DNA of 64,000 bases from Elusimicrobia bacterium GWA2_66_18. GTDB taxonomy: Bacteria; Elusimicrobiota; Elusimicrobia; UBA1565; UBA9628. The notes below the pieces were generated by a model that searched no databases, had not been told where the DNA came from, and saw only the letters and a program-made list of their open reading frames with translations. Numbering within the stretch: position 1 is the first letter of the stretch; each line of letters begins with the position of its first letter. Below are positions 8,899-16,867 of this stretch, piece after piece. The stretch spans positions 11,168-75,167 of the forward strand of contig MGTX01000019.1 of NCBI GenBank assembly GCA_001799675.1, written 5' to 3'. The position numbers were made by a program, and so were the translations under genes.

Positions 8899-10818
8899 GT
8901 GTGCGGGATCTGCGGCGCGGTCTATGGCGACGGCCGGACGCCTGACCAAGCTTCCTTTAAAAAGGCCAACGACCTCATCGCTCACCGCGGCCCGGACGAC
9001 GAGGGCTACCACCTCGACGGCCCGGTCGGGCTGGCGATGAGGCGCTTGGCGATCATCGACCTTTCGACGGGGCGCCAGCCGCTCTCCTACGCCGAGGGCG
9101 CCCTTTGGATCGTGCTCAACGGCGAGATCTACAACTACCTCGAGCTCCGCGCGGAACTGGAGGGCCGCGGGCGCCGCTTCAAGACCAAGTCCGACACCGA
9201 GGTCGTCCTTGCTCTCTATCAAGAGATGGGCCCGCGTTGCGTGCAGAAGCTGCGCGGCATGTTCGCCTTCGCGGTTTGGGATAAGAATAAGCGGAGGCTT
9301 TTCATCGCCCGCGACCGCATCGGCAAGAAACCTCTCGTCTACGCCGAACGCCCCGGCGGCACTCTTCTCTTCTCCTCCGAACTCCGTTGCCTTTTCGCCC
9401 TCGATGAGAGTCTCTCTCATCAAATCGATCCGATCGCCATCGACATGTATCTGTCGCTGCAGTATATCCCCTCGCCAAGGACGGTCTACCGCGACGTGAA
9501 GAAACTGCCTCCCGGACATACCCTCATATGGGAGAACGGAAGGACCACGATCGAACGTTACTGGGATCTGCCGGTCGGTCAGCCTCCCATCACCACGGAC
9601 GTCGAGGAAGCTAAGAGACTTTTACGCGATAAATTAACGGAATCCGTTCGCTTGCGCATGATCTCCGATGTCCCGCTGGGCGCCTTCCTCTCCGGCGGGG
9701 TGGACTCGTCCATTATCGTCGCACTGATGAGCGGTCTTTCCTCCAAGCCGGTGAAGACTTTCTCCATCGGCTTTGATGAAGAACGATTCTCCGAGACGCA
9801 TTACGCGAAGATGGTCGCCGACCGATATAAGACCGATCACACTGAATTCGTCGTCAAGCCGGAGATGGCGGACATTCTGCCGAAGCTGGCTTGGCACTAT
9901 GGCGAGCCCTACGCCGACGCCTCGGCCCTGCCGACCTATTACGTCTCGCGCGAGACGCGCAAGTTCGTGACCGTGGCCTTAAACGGCGACGGCGGCGACG
10001 AGAACTTCGGCGGCTACCTGCGCTATTTCGCGATGAAAGCGGCGCGCCTGACGGACTCCCTGCCCGGGCCGGTGCGTTCGGCGCTCAAAGCGGGGGCCGA
10101 ACTCCTCCCGGAGCACGACGCGCCTCTCGGCATGATCTGGCGGTTCAAGCGCTTCCTGCGGTCCACGCTCTTCAACGACCTGCCGGGCCGCCATCTCCGG
10201 ATGATCTGCTACTTCGCAGAGGACGAAAAGCCCTCGCTCTACGCCCCGGAGTTCGTGAAGGCGCTGGGCCCGGGGTTGGGGGCCACCACGAGGTACATGG
10301 CCGACGCCTTCACGGCCTGCGAGGGCGAGGACTTCGTCAACCGGATGCTCTATGTGGACTTCAAGACCTATCTTCCCGAATGCCTGATGGCGAAGGTGGA
10401 CATCGCCTCCATGGCCTGTTCGTTGGAGGGCCGCTCGCCATTGCTCGACCACGAGTTCGTGGAACTAGCCTACCGGATGCCGGGCAACTGGAAGCTCAAG
10501 GGCCTGCGGGGCCACAAGTGGATCTTCAAAGAGGCCTTCAAGGACCTTCTGCCCCCGGAGATACTGACGCGCGGCAAGATGGGCTTCGGCATCCCGCTCG
10601 GCTCATGGTTGCGCGGGCCGCTCAAGGACTATTGGGCCGGTCATGTCCTGTCCCGCGAGGCTCTGAGCCGCGGCTACTTCACGCAGAAGGGCCTGCGCTG
10701 CCTCTGGGACGAGCATCAAGGCGGCCGCCGCGACCACGGCTACCGGCTGTGGGCCCTGCTGATGCTGGAGCTTTGGCACCGCTACGCCGACGGCGAGGCC
10801 GGGCTTATCCGATCTTGA
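8899..10818 (+). CDS. asnB: Asparagine synthetase B, glutamine-hydrolysing (or amidotransferase homologue)
   Basis: 639 residues. After Met removal Cys2 (MCGICGA) is the N-terminal nucleophile of the class II glutaminase domain (about 1-210), with RGPDDEG and NGEIYNY motifs. The synthetase domain has the PP-loop SGGVDSS and a later LNGDGGDENFGGY. It would make asparagine from aspartate, glutamine and ATP; copies in polysaccharide clusters often amidate uronic acids or peptides instead, so a glycan role is possible. The GTG start is fixed by Cys2 and by a good Shine-Dalgarno (GGGAG, 6-nt spacing). Confidence 0.88.
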   Translation: MCGICGAVYGDGRTPDQASFKKANDLIAHRGPDDEGYHLDGPVGLAMRRLAIIDLSTGRQPLSYAEGALWIVLNGEIYNYLELRAELEGRGRRFKTKSDTEVVLALYQEMGPRCVQKLRGMFAFAVWDKNKRRLFIARDRIGKKPLVYAERPGGTLLFSSELRCLFALDESLSHQIDPIAIDMYLSLQYIPSPRTVYRDVKKLPPGHTLIWENGRTTIERYWDLPVGQPPITTDVEEAKRLLRDKLTESVRLRMISDVPLGAFLSGGVDSSIIVALMSGLSSKPVKTFSIGFDEERFSETHYAKMVADRYKTDHTEFVVKPEMADILPKLAWHYGEPYADASALPTYYVSRETRKFVTVALNGDGGDENFGGYLRYFAMKAARLTDSLPGPVRSALKAGAELLPEHDAPLGMIWRFKRFLRSTLFNDLPGRHLRMICYFAEDEKPSLYAPEFVKALGPGLGATTRYMADAFTACEGEDFVNRMLYVDFKTYLPECLMAKVDIASMACSLEGRSPLLDHEFVELAYRMPGNWKLKGLRGHKWIFKEAFKDLLPPEILTRGKMGFGIPLGSWLRGPLKDYWAGHVLSREALSRGYFTQKGLRCLWDEHQGGRRDHGYRLWALLMLELWHRYADGEAGLIRS

Positions 10819-11416
10819 GAGCCGAGAGGATGAATTGCACGCCGACGGCGGCCAGCAGGAGGCCCATGAGGCGCGTGATGATGTTCATGAGGGTCGACGA
10901 GATCTTGCTCGCGCCGCTGGCGGCCAAAGTGAGGAAGTGGTAGCTGACCAGGCCTACGGCCGCGATGCAAACGAAGAAGATGCCCTTGTGCGCCCAGGTG
11001 TCGGCCTTGCCGGCCAGCACGATGGAAGTGGTGATGGCTCCGGGGCCGGCCAGCATGGGGACCGCGAGAGGGGTGATGGCGATGTCTTCCTTACTGCGGC
11101 CCTCCTCGGCTTCCTCGGGGGTCTCGCGCAGGGCCGACTTCTGGGCGCGGAGCATGTCCAGGGAGGAGAGGAGCAGGACCAGCCCTCCGGCCAGTTGGAA
11201 GGCGGGCAGGGTGATGCCGAAGAGCTTGAAGATGGACGGGCCCATGACGGCGAAGGCGCCCATGACGCCCGCGCAGGTGATGCAGGCCGTGCGCGCCATG
11301 CGCCGGCGCTGCTTGGGGGTGTCGTTCTCCGTCATCGCGAGGAAAGTCGGGATCGCGGCGAAGGGATCCACGATCGCGAAGAGGGAGCCGAAGGTCAGGA
11401 ACGCGTATTCGAGCAT
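10805..11416 (-). CDS. MarC-family integral membrane protein
   Basis: 203 residues with six predicted helices. The signature FLTFGSLFAIVDPFAAIPTFLAMT at the start is that of MarC/UPF0056 proteins, whose activity remains unsettled. Also typical are VPMLAGPGAITTSIVL and ITRLMGLLLAAVGVQF. It converges with asnB, the two 3' ends overlapping by 14 bp. A TAGAAT box lies 9 nt before the ATG. Confidence 0.85.
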   Translation of the reverse strand: MLEYAFLTFGSLFAIVDPFAAIPTFLAMTENDTPKQRRRMARTACITCAGVMGAFAVMGPSIFKLFGITLPAFQLAGGLVLLLSSLDMLRAQKSALRETPEEAEEGRSKEDIAITPLAVPMLAGPGAITTSIVLAGKADTWAHKGIFFVCIAAVGLVSYHFLTLAASGASKISSTLMNIITRLMGLLLAAVGVQFILSALKIG

Positions 11417-11425
11417 CGCCTGGGC

Positions 11426-11431
11426 ATTCTA
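11426..11431 (-). promoter_or_regulatory. Candidate -10 box for the marC-like gene
   Basis: TAGAAT on the minus strand, 9 nt before the ATG at 11416. No Shine-Dalgarno lies between, so a leaderless or nearly leaderless transcript is expected. No good -35 is visible. Confidence 0.45.
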
Positions 11432-11462
11432 GCTTTTTCAGCGGCCGGGCCTCAGGAAGAGC

Positions 11463-11468
11463 TAAAAT
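11463..11468 (+). promoter_or_regulatory. Candidate -10 box for the DegT-fold gene
   Basis: TAAAAT, 5 nt before the ATG at 11474. An AGGAAGAG sequence sits further upstream, too far for an ordinary ribosome site. It is divergent from the box at 11426-11431. Confidence 0.4.
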
Positions 11469-11473
11469 AAAAC

Positions 11474-12733
11474 ATGACCGTCAAAAAGAAGAAGTTGATC
11501 CGTCAGGTAGGCGTCGGAGGGTTCGCGGTCAGTCCCCGTGCGCGCCGCTACGTCGGCGAAGTCCTGCGCTCCCATCGCCTCTCCTACGGCCCCTTCCATC
11601 GTCGCTTCGAGTCCGCCTTCGCCAAGGAGCACGATTCCAAGCACTCCGTCTTCTGCAACTCCGGCACGAGCGCGCTCCATATCGCCCTCCAGGCGCTTAA
11701 GGAAAAACACGGCTGGGCCGACGGCGACGAGGTGTTGGTCCCCTCGATCACCTTCATCGCGACCTCCAACATCGTCCTGCACAACCGCATGCGCCCGGTC
11801 TTCGTAGACGTGGACCCGCGAACATACACCCTCGACCCCGCCCGGATCGAGGAAAAGATCACGTCTCGCACACGCGCCGTCATTCCCGTGCACCTGCTCG
11901 GTCTGCCGGCCGACATGGCCCCGATATTAAGCCTCGCCGCAAAGCGAGGTTTGTCCGTCATCGAGGACTCGGCGGAGACGATGTTTGCCCGCTACCAGGG
12001 CCGCAAGGTCGGCTCGCTCGGCGACATCGGCTGCTTCTCGACCTATGTGGCGCATTACATCGTGACCGGCGTCGGCGGTCTCGCAACCACGAGCGACCCC
12101 GACCTCTACATCCGCCTGCGCAGCCTCATGAACCATGGCCGTGATTCCATTTACCTCTCTATCGACGACGACAAGCACGCCAAGGGGGCTGAGCTCCACG
12201 AGATCGTCTCCAAGCGCTTCCAATTCGTTTCCGTCGGTCACTCCTTCCGCGCTACGGAGCTCGAGGCCGCCCTCGGCCTAGCCCAACTCGAGGAGAAGGC
12301 CGGCATCGTCAAGGCGCGCGTCCGCCTGGCGCGGCGCCTCAGCGAGGGCCTCCAGGAGTTTTCGGACCGCCTCCAGTTGCCCTTCTGCCCGCCGGATCGC
12401 GACCACACTTTTATGATCTATGGTTTGGTTCTGCGCGAGGAAGACAAGAAGGAACTCGTGAACTTCCTGGAGGACCGCGGCGTGGAGACGCGCGACATGC
12501 TGCCTCTGCTCAACCAGCCCGTCTACCGTTCCCTCTTCGGAGACCTGGAGCCGCAGTACCCCGTGGCGCGCTGGATTAACCGCTCCGGCTTCTATGTCGG
12601 CTGCCATCAGTATATGACGGTGCGCGATGCGGACTACATCGTCGAGCAGTTCCATGCGTTCTTCCGCGCGAAGAAAGGAGCGCGCGCAATGGCCTCGGCG
12701 CCGCGTAACAGGAGGATCCTCAGAAGTTTATGA
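11474..12733 (+). CDS. DegT/DnrJ/EryC1/StrS-fold enzyme with His replacing the PLP lysine (possible sugar 3-dehydratase)
   Basis: 419 residues with the sugar-aminotransferase fold: CNSGTSALHIAL (PLP phosphate loop), VPSITFIATSN, IEDSAE and GDIGCFSTYVAHYIVTGVGG. In aminotransferases the last motif carries the lysine that binds PLP (SFYPTKN...TGEGG); here the aligned residue is His194. ColD and RfbH (E1), which remove the 3-hydroxyl of 4-keto-6-deoxy sugars, share that replacement. The Fe-S cysteine pattern of RfbH is absent, so a ColD-like mechanism fits better. Followed by an SDR and a nucleotidyltransferase, it may make a 3-deoxy sugar. The exact substrate is inference. Confidence 0.75.
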   Translation: MTVKKKKLIRQVGVGGFAVSPRARRYVGEVLRSHRLSYGPFHRRFESAFAKEHDSKHSVFCNSGTSALHIALQALKEKHGWADGDEVLVPSITFIATSNIVLHNRMRPVFVDVDPRTYTLDPARIEEKITSRTRAVIPVHLLGLPADMAPILSLAAKRGLSVIEDSAETMFARYQGRKVGSLGDIGCFSTYVAHYIVTGVGGLATTSDPDLYIRLRSLMNHGRDSIYLSIDDDKHAKGAELHEIVSKRFQFVSVGHSFRATELEAALGLAQLEEKAGIVKARVRLARRLSEGLQEFSDRLQLPFCPPDRDHTFMIYGLVLREEDKKELVNFLEDRGVETRDMLPLLNQPVYRSLFGDLEPQYPVARWINRSGFYVGCHQYMTVRDADYIVEQFHAFFRAKKGARAMASAPRNRRILRSL

Positions 12734-12744
12734 AGCGCTTATGT

Positions 12745-12750
12745 TATTAT
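12745..12750 (+). promoter_or_regulatory. Candidate -10 box for the SDR gene
   Basis: TATTAT, 7 nt before the ATG at 12758, in the 24-bp gap after the DegT-fold gene. No Shine-Dalgarno is seen. It may give the SDR gene its own leaderless start. Confidence 0.35.
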
Positions 12751-12757
12751 TCAGCGA

Positions 12758-13711
12758 ATGCAAAGAACAGTGTTGGTAACCGGCGGCACTGGTTTTTTGG
12801 GCAAGAGGCTCGGGCTTGCCCTGAAGAAGGATTTCAACGTCGTACTCAGCGGACGAAACAACAAGCAGAACATGATCGCTGCGGAGTTTTCCGGCTGCCG
12901 GGCTCTTCCGCTCGACGTCGCTAACATCGAGTCCGTCCGGGACGTCTTCGCCGAGGCGCGGCCGCACATCGTGGTTCACGCTGCCGCGACCAAGTTCGTC
13001 GATCTCGCCGAGAAACATCCGATGGAATGCATCGACGTCAACGTGGTTGGCTCCCAGAACGTAGCCCGCGTGGCCGTCGAGAAGGGCGCCGAGGTCGTCG
13101 TCGGGGTGTCCACCGACAAGGCCGCTCCTCCCATTCGGAACATCTACGGGCTCTCAAAGGCCGTCATGGAGAAAATGTTCTGCTCGATGAACGGCAAGAC
13201 GCCGACAAGATTCTGCTGTGTTCGTTACGGCAACGTCGCCTGGTCCACCGGCTCGGTCCTCCCGATCTGGAAGAAGATGCATGAGAGGACGGGAGTCATC
13301 AAAACGACCGGCCCGGAGATGCGCCGCTTCTTTTTCACGGTGGACGAGGCGGTGAAGCTCGTGCGCACGGCTATCGACAATATCGATGCGATTTCAGGGA
13401 ACATCCTCACCCGCACGATGAAGTCGGCGCAGATTGAGGCTCTCTTGAAGGTCTGGATCAAGCACAAGGGCGGAAGCTGGGAAAAGATTGCGGGTCGCCC
13501 AGGAGACCGGCTCGACGAGTTTATTTTCGGAGAAGCCGAGTTGCCCTTTACGAGCGAGTGTAAATACGGCGACGTCCCCCACTACGCGATCTCCCCCAAT
13601 ACCCGCATTGAGCGGCCGCTGAAAGAATGCGTTTCGTCGGCAAACGTCGAGAGGCTCAGCGAGCAGGAGATCCTCGCCATCATCAATGATCCGCCCCTGG
13701 AAGAGAAATAA
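12758..13711 (+). CDS. SDR sugar-nucleotide dehydratase/epimerase (PseB/CapD-like)
   Basis: 317 residues, extended SDR. It has the NAD(P) loop GGTGFLG (9-15), HAAATKFVDLAEKHP, VSTDKAA (Asp120, Lys121) and the catalytic YGLSK (Tyr130, Lys134). The STDKA motif is typical of PseB/FlaA1/CapE 4,6-dehydratases. The enzyme would convert a nucleotide-activated sugar to a 4-keto-6-deoxy form, the substrate type a ColD-like enzyme needs. It overlaps the next gene by 26 bp. Base composition is visibly lower in GC than the flanks. Confidence 0.78.
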   Translation: MQRTVLVTGGTGFLGKRLGLALKKDFNVVLSGRNNKQNMIAAEFSGCRALPLDVANIESVRDVFAEARPHIVVHAAATKFVDLAEKHPMECIDVNVVGSQNVARVAVEKGAEVVVGVSTDKAAPPIRNIYGLSKAVMEKMFCSMNGKTPTRFCCVRYGNVAWSTGSVLPIWKKMHERTGVIKTTGPEMRRFFFTVDEAVKLVRTAIDNIDAISGNILTRTMKSAQIEALLKVWIKHKGGSWEKIAGRPGDRLDEFIFGEAELPFTSECKYGDVPHYAISPNTRIERPLKECVSSANVERLSEQEILAIINDPPLEEK

Positions 13712-14402
13712 GAACAAGGTCATCCGGCACGCGCTGATCATGGCGGCCGGCCGCGGGATGCGGATGCTGCCTCTCACGAACAGCATCCCCAAACCCCTGG
13801 TCCATTTCGGCAACGACACGCTCATCTCGAGCGGCATTCACAGGATCACGAAAGCCGTTGAGTTCGTCCACATCACGGTCGGTTACAAAGCCGCGACGGT
13901 GGCCCAGCACGTCATCGAGCTTGGCGTCAACACGGTCCTCAACACTGAAGGCAAGGGAAACGCGTGGTGGATTTACAACACGTTCTTCAAGCTGCTCGAC
14001 GAGCCGATTTTTGTCCTCACCTGCGACAACATCGTTGAGCTGGATTTCAACCTTATCTCGAAGGAATACGTCCGTTTCGGACGGCCGACCTGCATGGTGG
14101 TTCCCGCCCGGCCGATTCGCGGCTTGGAGGGCGACTATATCCTGCAGCGCGACAACGTCGTCTTTCGGTTGGATCGGCGCAAACCGACGGGATCGTATTG
14201 CTCCGGCATCCAAGTGCTCAATCCGGCCAAAATCAATGGGATGACGCGCCGGACCGAGGACTTCAATAGCGTCTGGCGGCAACTGATCAGCCGCCGACAG
14301 GTTTACTGCTCGAACATCTATCCGAAACGGTGGTTCACTGCGGACACCATCGACCAGCTTGCTCGGCTCAATACCTGGGGAAAAGGGCGTTCCGTCTCGT
14401 AG
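13686..14402 (+). CDS. Sugar-1-phosphate nucleotidyltransferase
   Basis: 238 residues. The pyrophosphorylase signature AAGRGMRMLPLTNSIPKPL (20-38) carries the G-x-G-x-R and PK residues that bind NTP. Metal-binding LTCDNIVELD follows. Length and lack of a C-terminal hexapeptide domain resemble MurU or mannose-1-phosphate guanylyltransferase short forms. It would supply the nucleotide-sugar entering this module. It overlaps the SDR by 26 bp, so translation is probably coupled. The base and sugar cannot be named. Confidence 0.8.
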   Translation: MIRPWKRNKNKVIRHALIMAAGRGMRMLPLTNSIPKPLVHFGNDTLISSGIHRITKAVEFVHITVGYKAATVAQHVIELGVNTVLNTEGKGNAWWIYNTFFKLLDEPIFVLTCDNIVELDFNLISKEYVRFGRPTCMVVPARPIRGLEGDYILQRDNVVFRLDRRKPTGSYCSGIQVLNPAKINGMTRRTEDFNSVWRQLISRRQVYCSNIYPKRWFTADTIDQLARLNTWGKGRSVS

Positions 14403-14415
14403 AGACCGCTTCGCT

Positions 14416-15429
14416 ATGCCCGTCTCAGTCACCGCGATCATCACTTGCTACAACTACGGCCGCTTCGTCGAAGAGTCCATTCGCAGCGTTCTGAATCAAG
14501 ATTGGAGCGGCTGCTCGCGGGAGATCATCGTCGTCGACAACGAATCGACCGACGACACGCGGCAGCGCGTTGAAAAATTCGTTCCCGAAGTCCTCTATAT
14601 CCATCAAAAAAATCAAGGGCAAGGAGGGGCGTTCAACACGGCGTTTCGGCATTCGAGCGGAGAAATCATCTGCTTCCAGGATGCCGACGATATTTGGTAT
14701 CCGCGCAAAATCGTCCGAGTCCTGGAGGAGTTCGCCCGGCATCCCGAAGCCGGGATCGTCCAGCATCCGCTCGATGCGATGGATGCTTCCGGACGCGTTC
14801 TCTGGCGAGCCTCCGCGTTGACGCAGGCCGATCTCCGGCTCGAGGATCTTTTGGAAGGCAGAGCGCAGCTGATCGGCGCGCCGGGCCTCAGCATTCGCCG
14901 GTCCGTGTTTGAAAAAATCTCTCCTGTGCCGACCGACGCGCCCTATTGCGCGGATGAATACGTGTCGAAGCACGCTCTTTTCTTCGCTCCGGCGCGCACC
15001 GTGCCGGAAGCATTGGGCTGCTTGCGCATCCACGGCAATAATTTTTACCAAAAGATTGATTGGAAGCCGGAGAATATCGAGAAATACCTGATGATCCGCG
15101 AGCATTGGGACAGGCATCTTGAACGCCGGCTCAAGGAGCGGGGCCTGCGCCTATCGCCGCTCGTCGAACGCTTGAGCCTGTTGGAGCGGCGCAAGAAGGA
15201 GATCCTCCTGTGCGGTTGGCGCGGCCGGAAGTCTGAGGGGCTTGCCGTCTGGCGCCGGCTCAAAAATGAGAACCCGGCGTCTCTGTTTCTAGCGTTCAAG
15301 ATGGCGAGCCTGTTGATCGCGATGATCTCTCCAAGTCTTTATTTGAATCTTCAAGCCGGGTATGAAAAATTCCGATGGTTGCCGCGCTTGCGCATGGCGC
15401 TGCTGCGCGAGAATGCCTCGCTGAAGTAA
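14416..15429 (+). CDS. GT2-family glycosyltransferase
   Basis: 337 residues. GT-A domain with TAIITCYNYGRFVEESIRSVL, VVDNESTDDT and the metal-binding FQDADDIWYP (DXD region). The acceptor half has a CADEYVSKHALFF stretch and a basic C-terminus with one weak hydrophobic patch. The ATG at 14416 is chosen because it directly precedes the first strand; upstream in-frame starts lie in the preceding gene. It lies 13 nt after the nucleotidyltransferase and is probably the enzyme that uses its sugar (inference). A/T-richer than its surroundings. Confidence 0.85.
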   Translation: MPVSVTAIITCYNYGRFVEESIRSVLNQDWSGCSREIIVVDNESTDDTRQRVEKFVPEVLYIHQKNQGQGGAFNTAFRHSSGEIICFQDADDIWYPRKIVRVLEEFARHPEAGIVQHPLDAMDASGRVLWRASALTQADLRLEDLLEGRAQLIGAPGLSIRRSVFEKISPVPTDAPYCADEYVSKHALFFAPARTVPEALGCLRIHGNNFYQKIDWKPENIEKYLMIREHWDRHLERRLKERGLRLSPLVERLSLLERRKKEILLCGWRGRKSEGLAVWRRLKNENPASLFLAFKMASLLIAMISPSLYLNLQAGYEKFRWLPRLRMALLRENASLK

Positions 15430-15435
15430 ATATCC

Positions 15436-15441
15436 GATAAT
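15436..15441 (+). promoter_or_regulatory. Candidate -10 box for the 15449 membrane protein
   Basis: GATAAT, 7 nt before the ATG at 15449, immediately after the previous stop. No Shine-Dalgarno is present. Confidence 0.4.
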
Positions 15442-15448
15442 CCTTTCA

Positions 15449-16867
15449 ATGGAGCCCGGAGAACGCCGACTCTGCTTCGCCGTGTTCGCGGCGGCTCTCC
15501 TCCTTTATCTCGCGTTTCGCTCGCTATACTTCAACTTCGACGGCGTGGCATGCGCCATCGCGGTCGAGCTCTCCGACTTCAAGCACCTCGTCCACGGCAA
15601 TCACCTGGCCTACGGCGTGGTCGGCTGGCTTTTCAACCGCGCTTGGCTTATATTAGGCTATAAGGGTCCAGCCCTTCTTGCGCTTCAGATACTCGACGGT
15701 CTGCTGGGCGCGGCCGGCGCCGCGGTCCTGGCGTCCCTCGTGCGGCGCTCGGGCCGCCCGGACCGCGAGGCCGCGCTTGCGGGCGCGGCGCTTGCCGTGT
15801 CCCACGCCTGGTGGTTCTGGAGCCTGGAGGCTCAGGTCTACATGCTGGGAGCTCTTTTCGCCGCGCTCGCCGCGCGCGAGGCGCTGGGCGAGAGACCGCG
15901 GCCCGCCGTCATCGGCGTCTGGCAAGCCTGCGCCGCGCTCGGCCACGTCGGGCATCTCATGGCCCTGCCCGCGCTCGCCTGGCTTCTGGCGAAGAAGAAA
16001 GGACGCAAAGCGCTCGCGCCTTCGCTCGGCGCGTTTGCCGCGGTCCTTCTCGTCTCCTACGCGGCGGCGGGGCTCCTCGCGGTGAGGCCTCGTTGCGAAC
16101 TGGAGCTGAGGTTGTGGCTGCTCGGCAGCGCGGCTCTGGGCAAGCACCGGACCTTCCTGTGGCACTCGACCGCGCCGCTCGACGCTCTGCGGGCGTGGTC
16201 GGTCATGACTCTGCGCGTGTTCTGCGAGTTCTCAGGGCGGACCGGCGCGGCCTGGCTCGCGGGTCTGGTGCTGGCGGCCCTGCCCATCGCCGCGGCCGCG
16301 CGCGGCGCGCATCAGGGCGGGCGGGAGGCGCGGTTCTGGCTGTTGTGGCTGGCGGGCTACGCGACGCTCTTTCTATTCTGGGAGCCTTTCACCATCGTCT
16401 ACCGGGTGAGCGACCTGATCGGCCTCTGGGCTCTGGTCATGCTGGGGCTGGATTCCTGGCGCCCGCTCGCGCGCACCGCGGCGCTTGTCGCGTGGACGGC
16501 CGCGGCCGGCGCCTACAACCTCGCTTTCGTCGTGCGTCCGGCGTCGGCGCCGGCGTCCAATCCGGAGTATCTGGAGGCCCGCTGGGTCTCGGCGCACACA
16601 CCGGAGAACGCCTGGGTCTTCGCCGTCGGGCGCGGTCCCGTGTACCTGTCCTATTTTGCGCACCGCAATCCCTTGGAGCTTCGCTACTTGGAAGACGAAA
16701 AATCGCTTTTCACCCGCCTCGACGTCCTTCGCGCCCGCGGCGAGAAGGTCTTTACGACCGACCGCGCCTTGGAGATCTCCGGACTGGGCCCGGCGCTGAC
16801 CCGCTACGGGATGCGCACGGAGGCCTCCGGCGACGGACTCACGCTTTATCGCGTGTCTGGATTCTAG
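15449..16867 (+). CDS. GT-C-type polytopic membrane protein (probable glycosyltransferase)
   Basis: 472 residues, about ten helices. After the first helix there is an acidic outside loop (YFNFDGVACA), and near the end the soluble motif ARWVSAHTPENAWV, which recurs in the other GT-C-like proteins of this window (W-V/I-x4-P-x2-A). Such proteins use polyprenyl-phosphate sugars on the outer membrane face. No precise family is recognised. It converges with the GT4 gene, with a 4-bp 3' overlap. Confidence 0.6.
   Translation: MEPGERRLCFAVFAAALLLYLAFRSLYFNFDGVACAIAVELSDFKHLVHGNHLAYGVVGWLFNRAWLILGYKGPALLALQILDGLLGAAGAAVLASLVRRSGRPDREAALAGAALAVSHAWWFWSLEAQVYMLGALFAALAAREALGERPRPAVIGVWQACAALGHVGHLMALPALAWLLAKKKGRKALAPSLGAFAAVLLVSYAAAGLLAVRPRCELELRLWLLGSAALGKHRTFLWHSTAPLDALRAWSVMTLRVFCEFSGRTGAAWLAGLVLAALPIAAAARGAHQGGREARFWLLWLAGYATLFLFWEPFTIVYRVSDLIGLWALVMLGLDSWRPLARTAALVAWTAAAGAYNLAFVVRPASAPASNPEYLEARWVSAHTPENAWVFAVGRGPVYLSYFAHRNPLELRYLEDEKSLFTRLDVLRARGEKVFTTDRALEISGLGPALTRYGMRTEASGDGLTLYRVSGF

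Noticed and set aside
11474-12733. RfbH/E1-type iron-sulfur dehydratase
   Set aside because: The His replacement is present, but the spaced cysteines that bind the 2Fe-2S cluster are absent, so only the ColD-like reading is kept.
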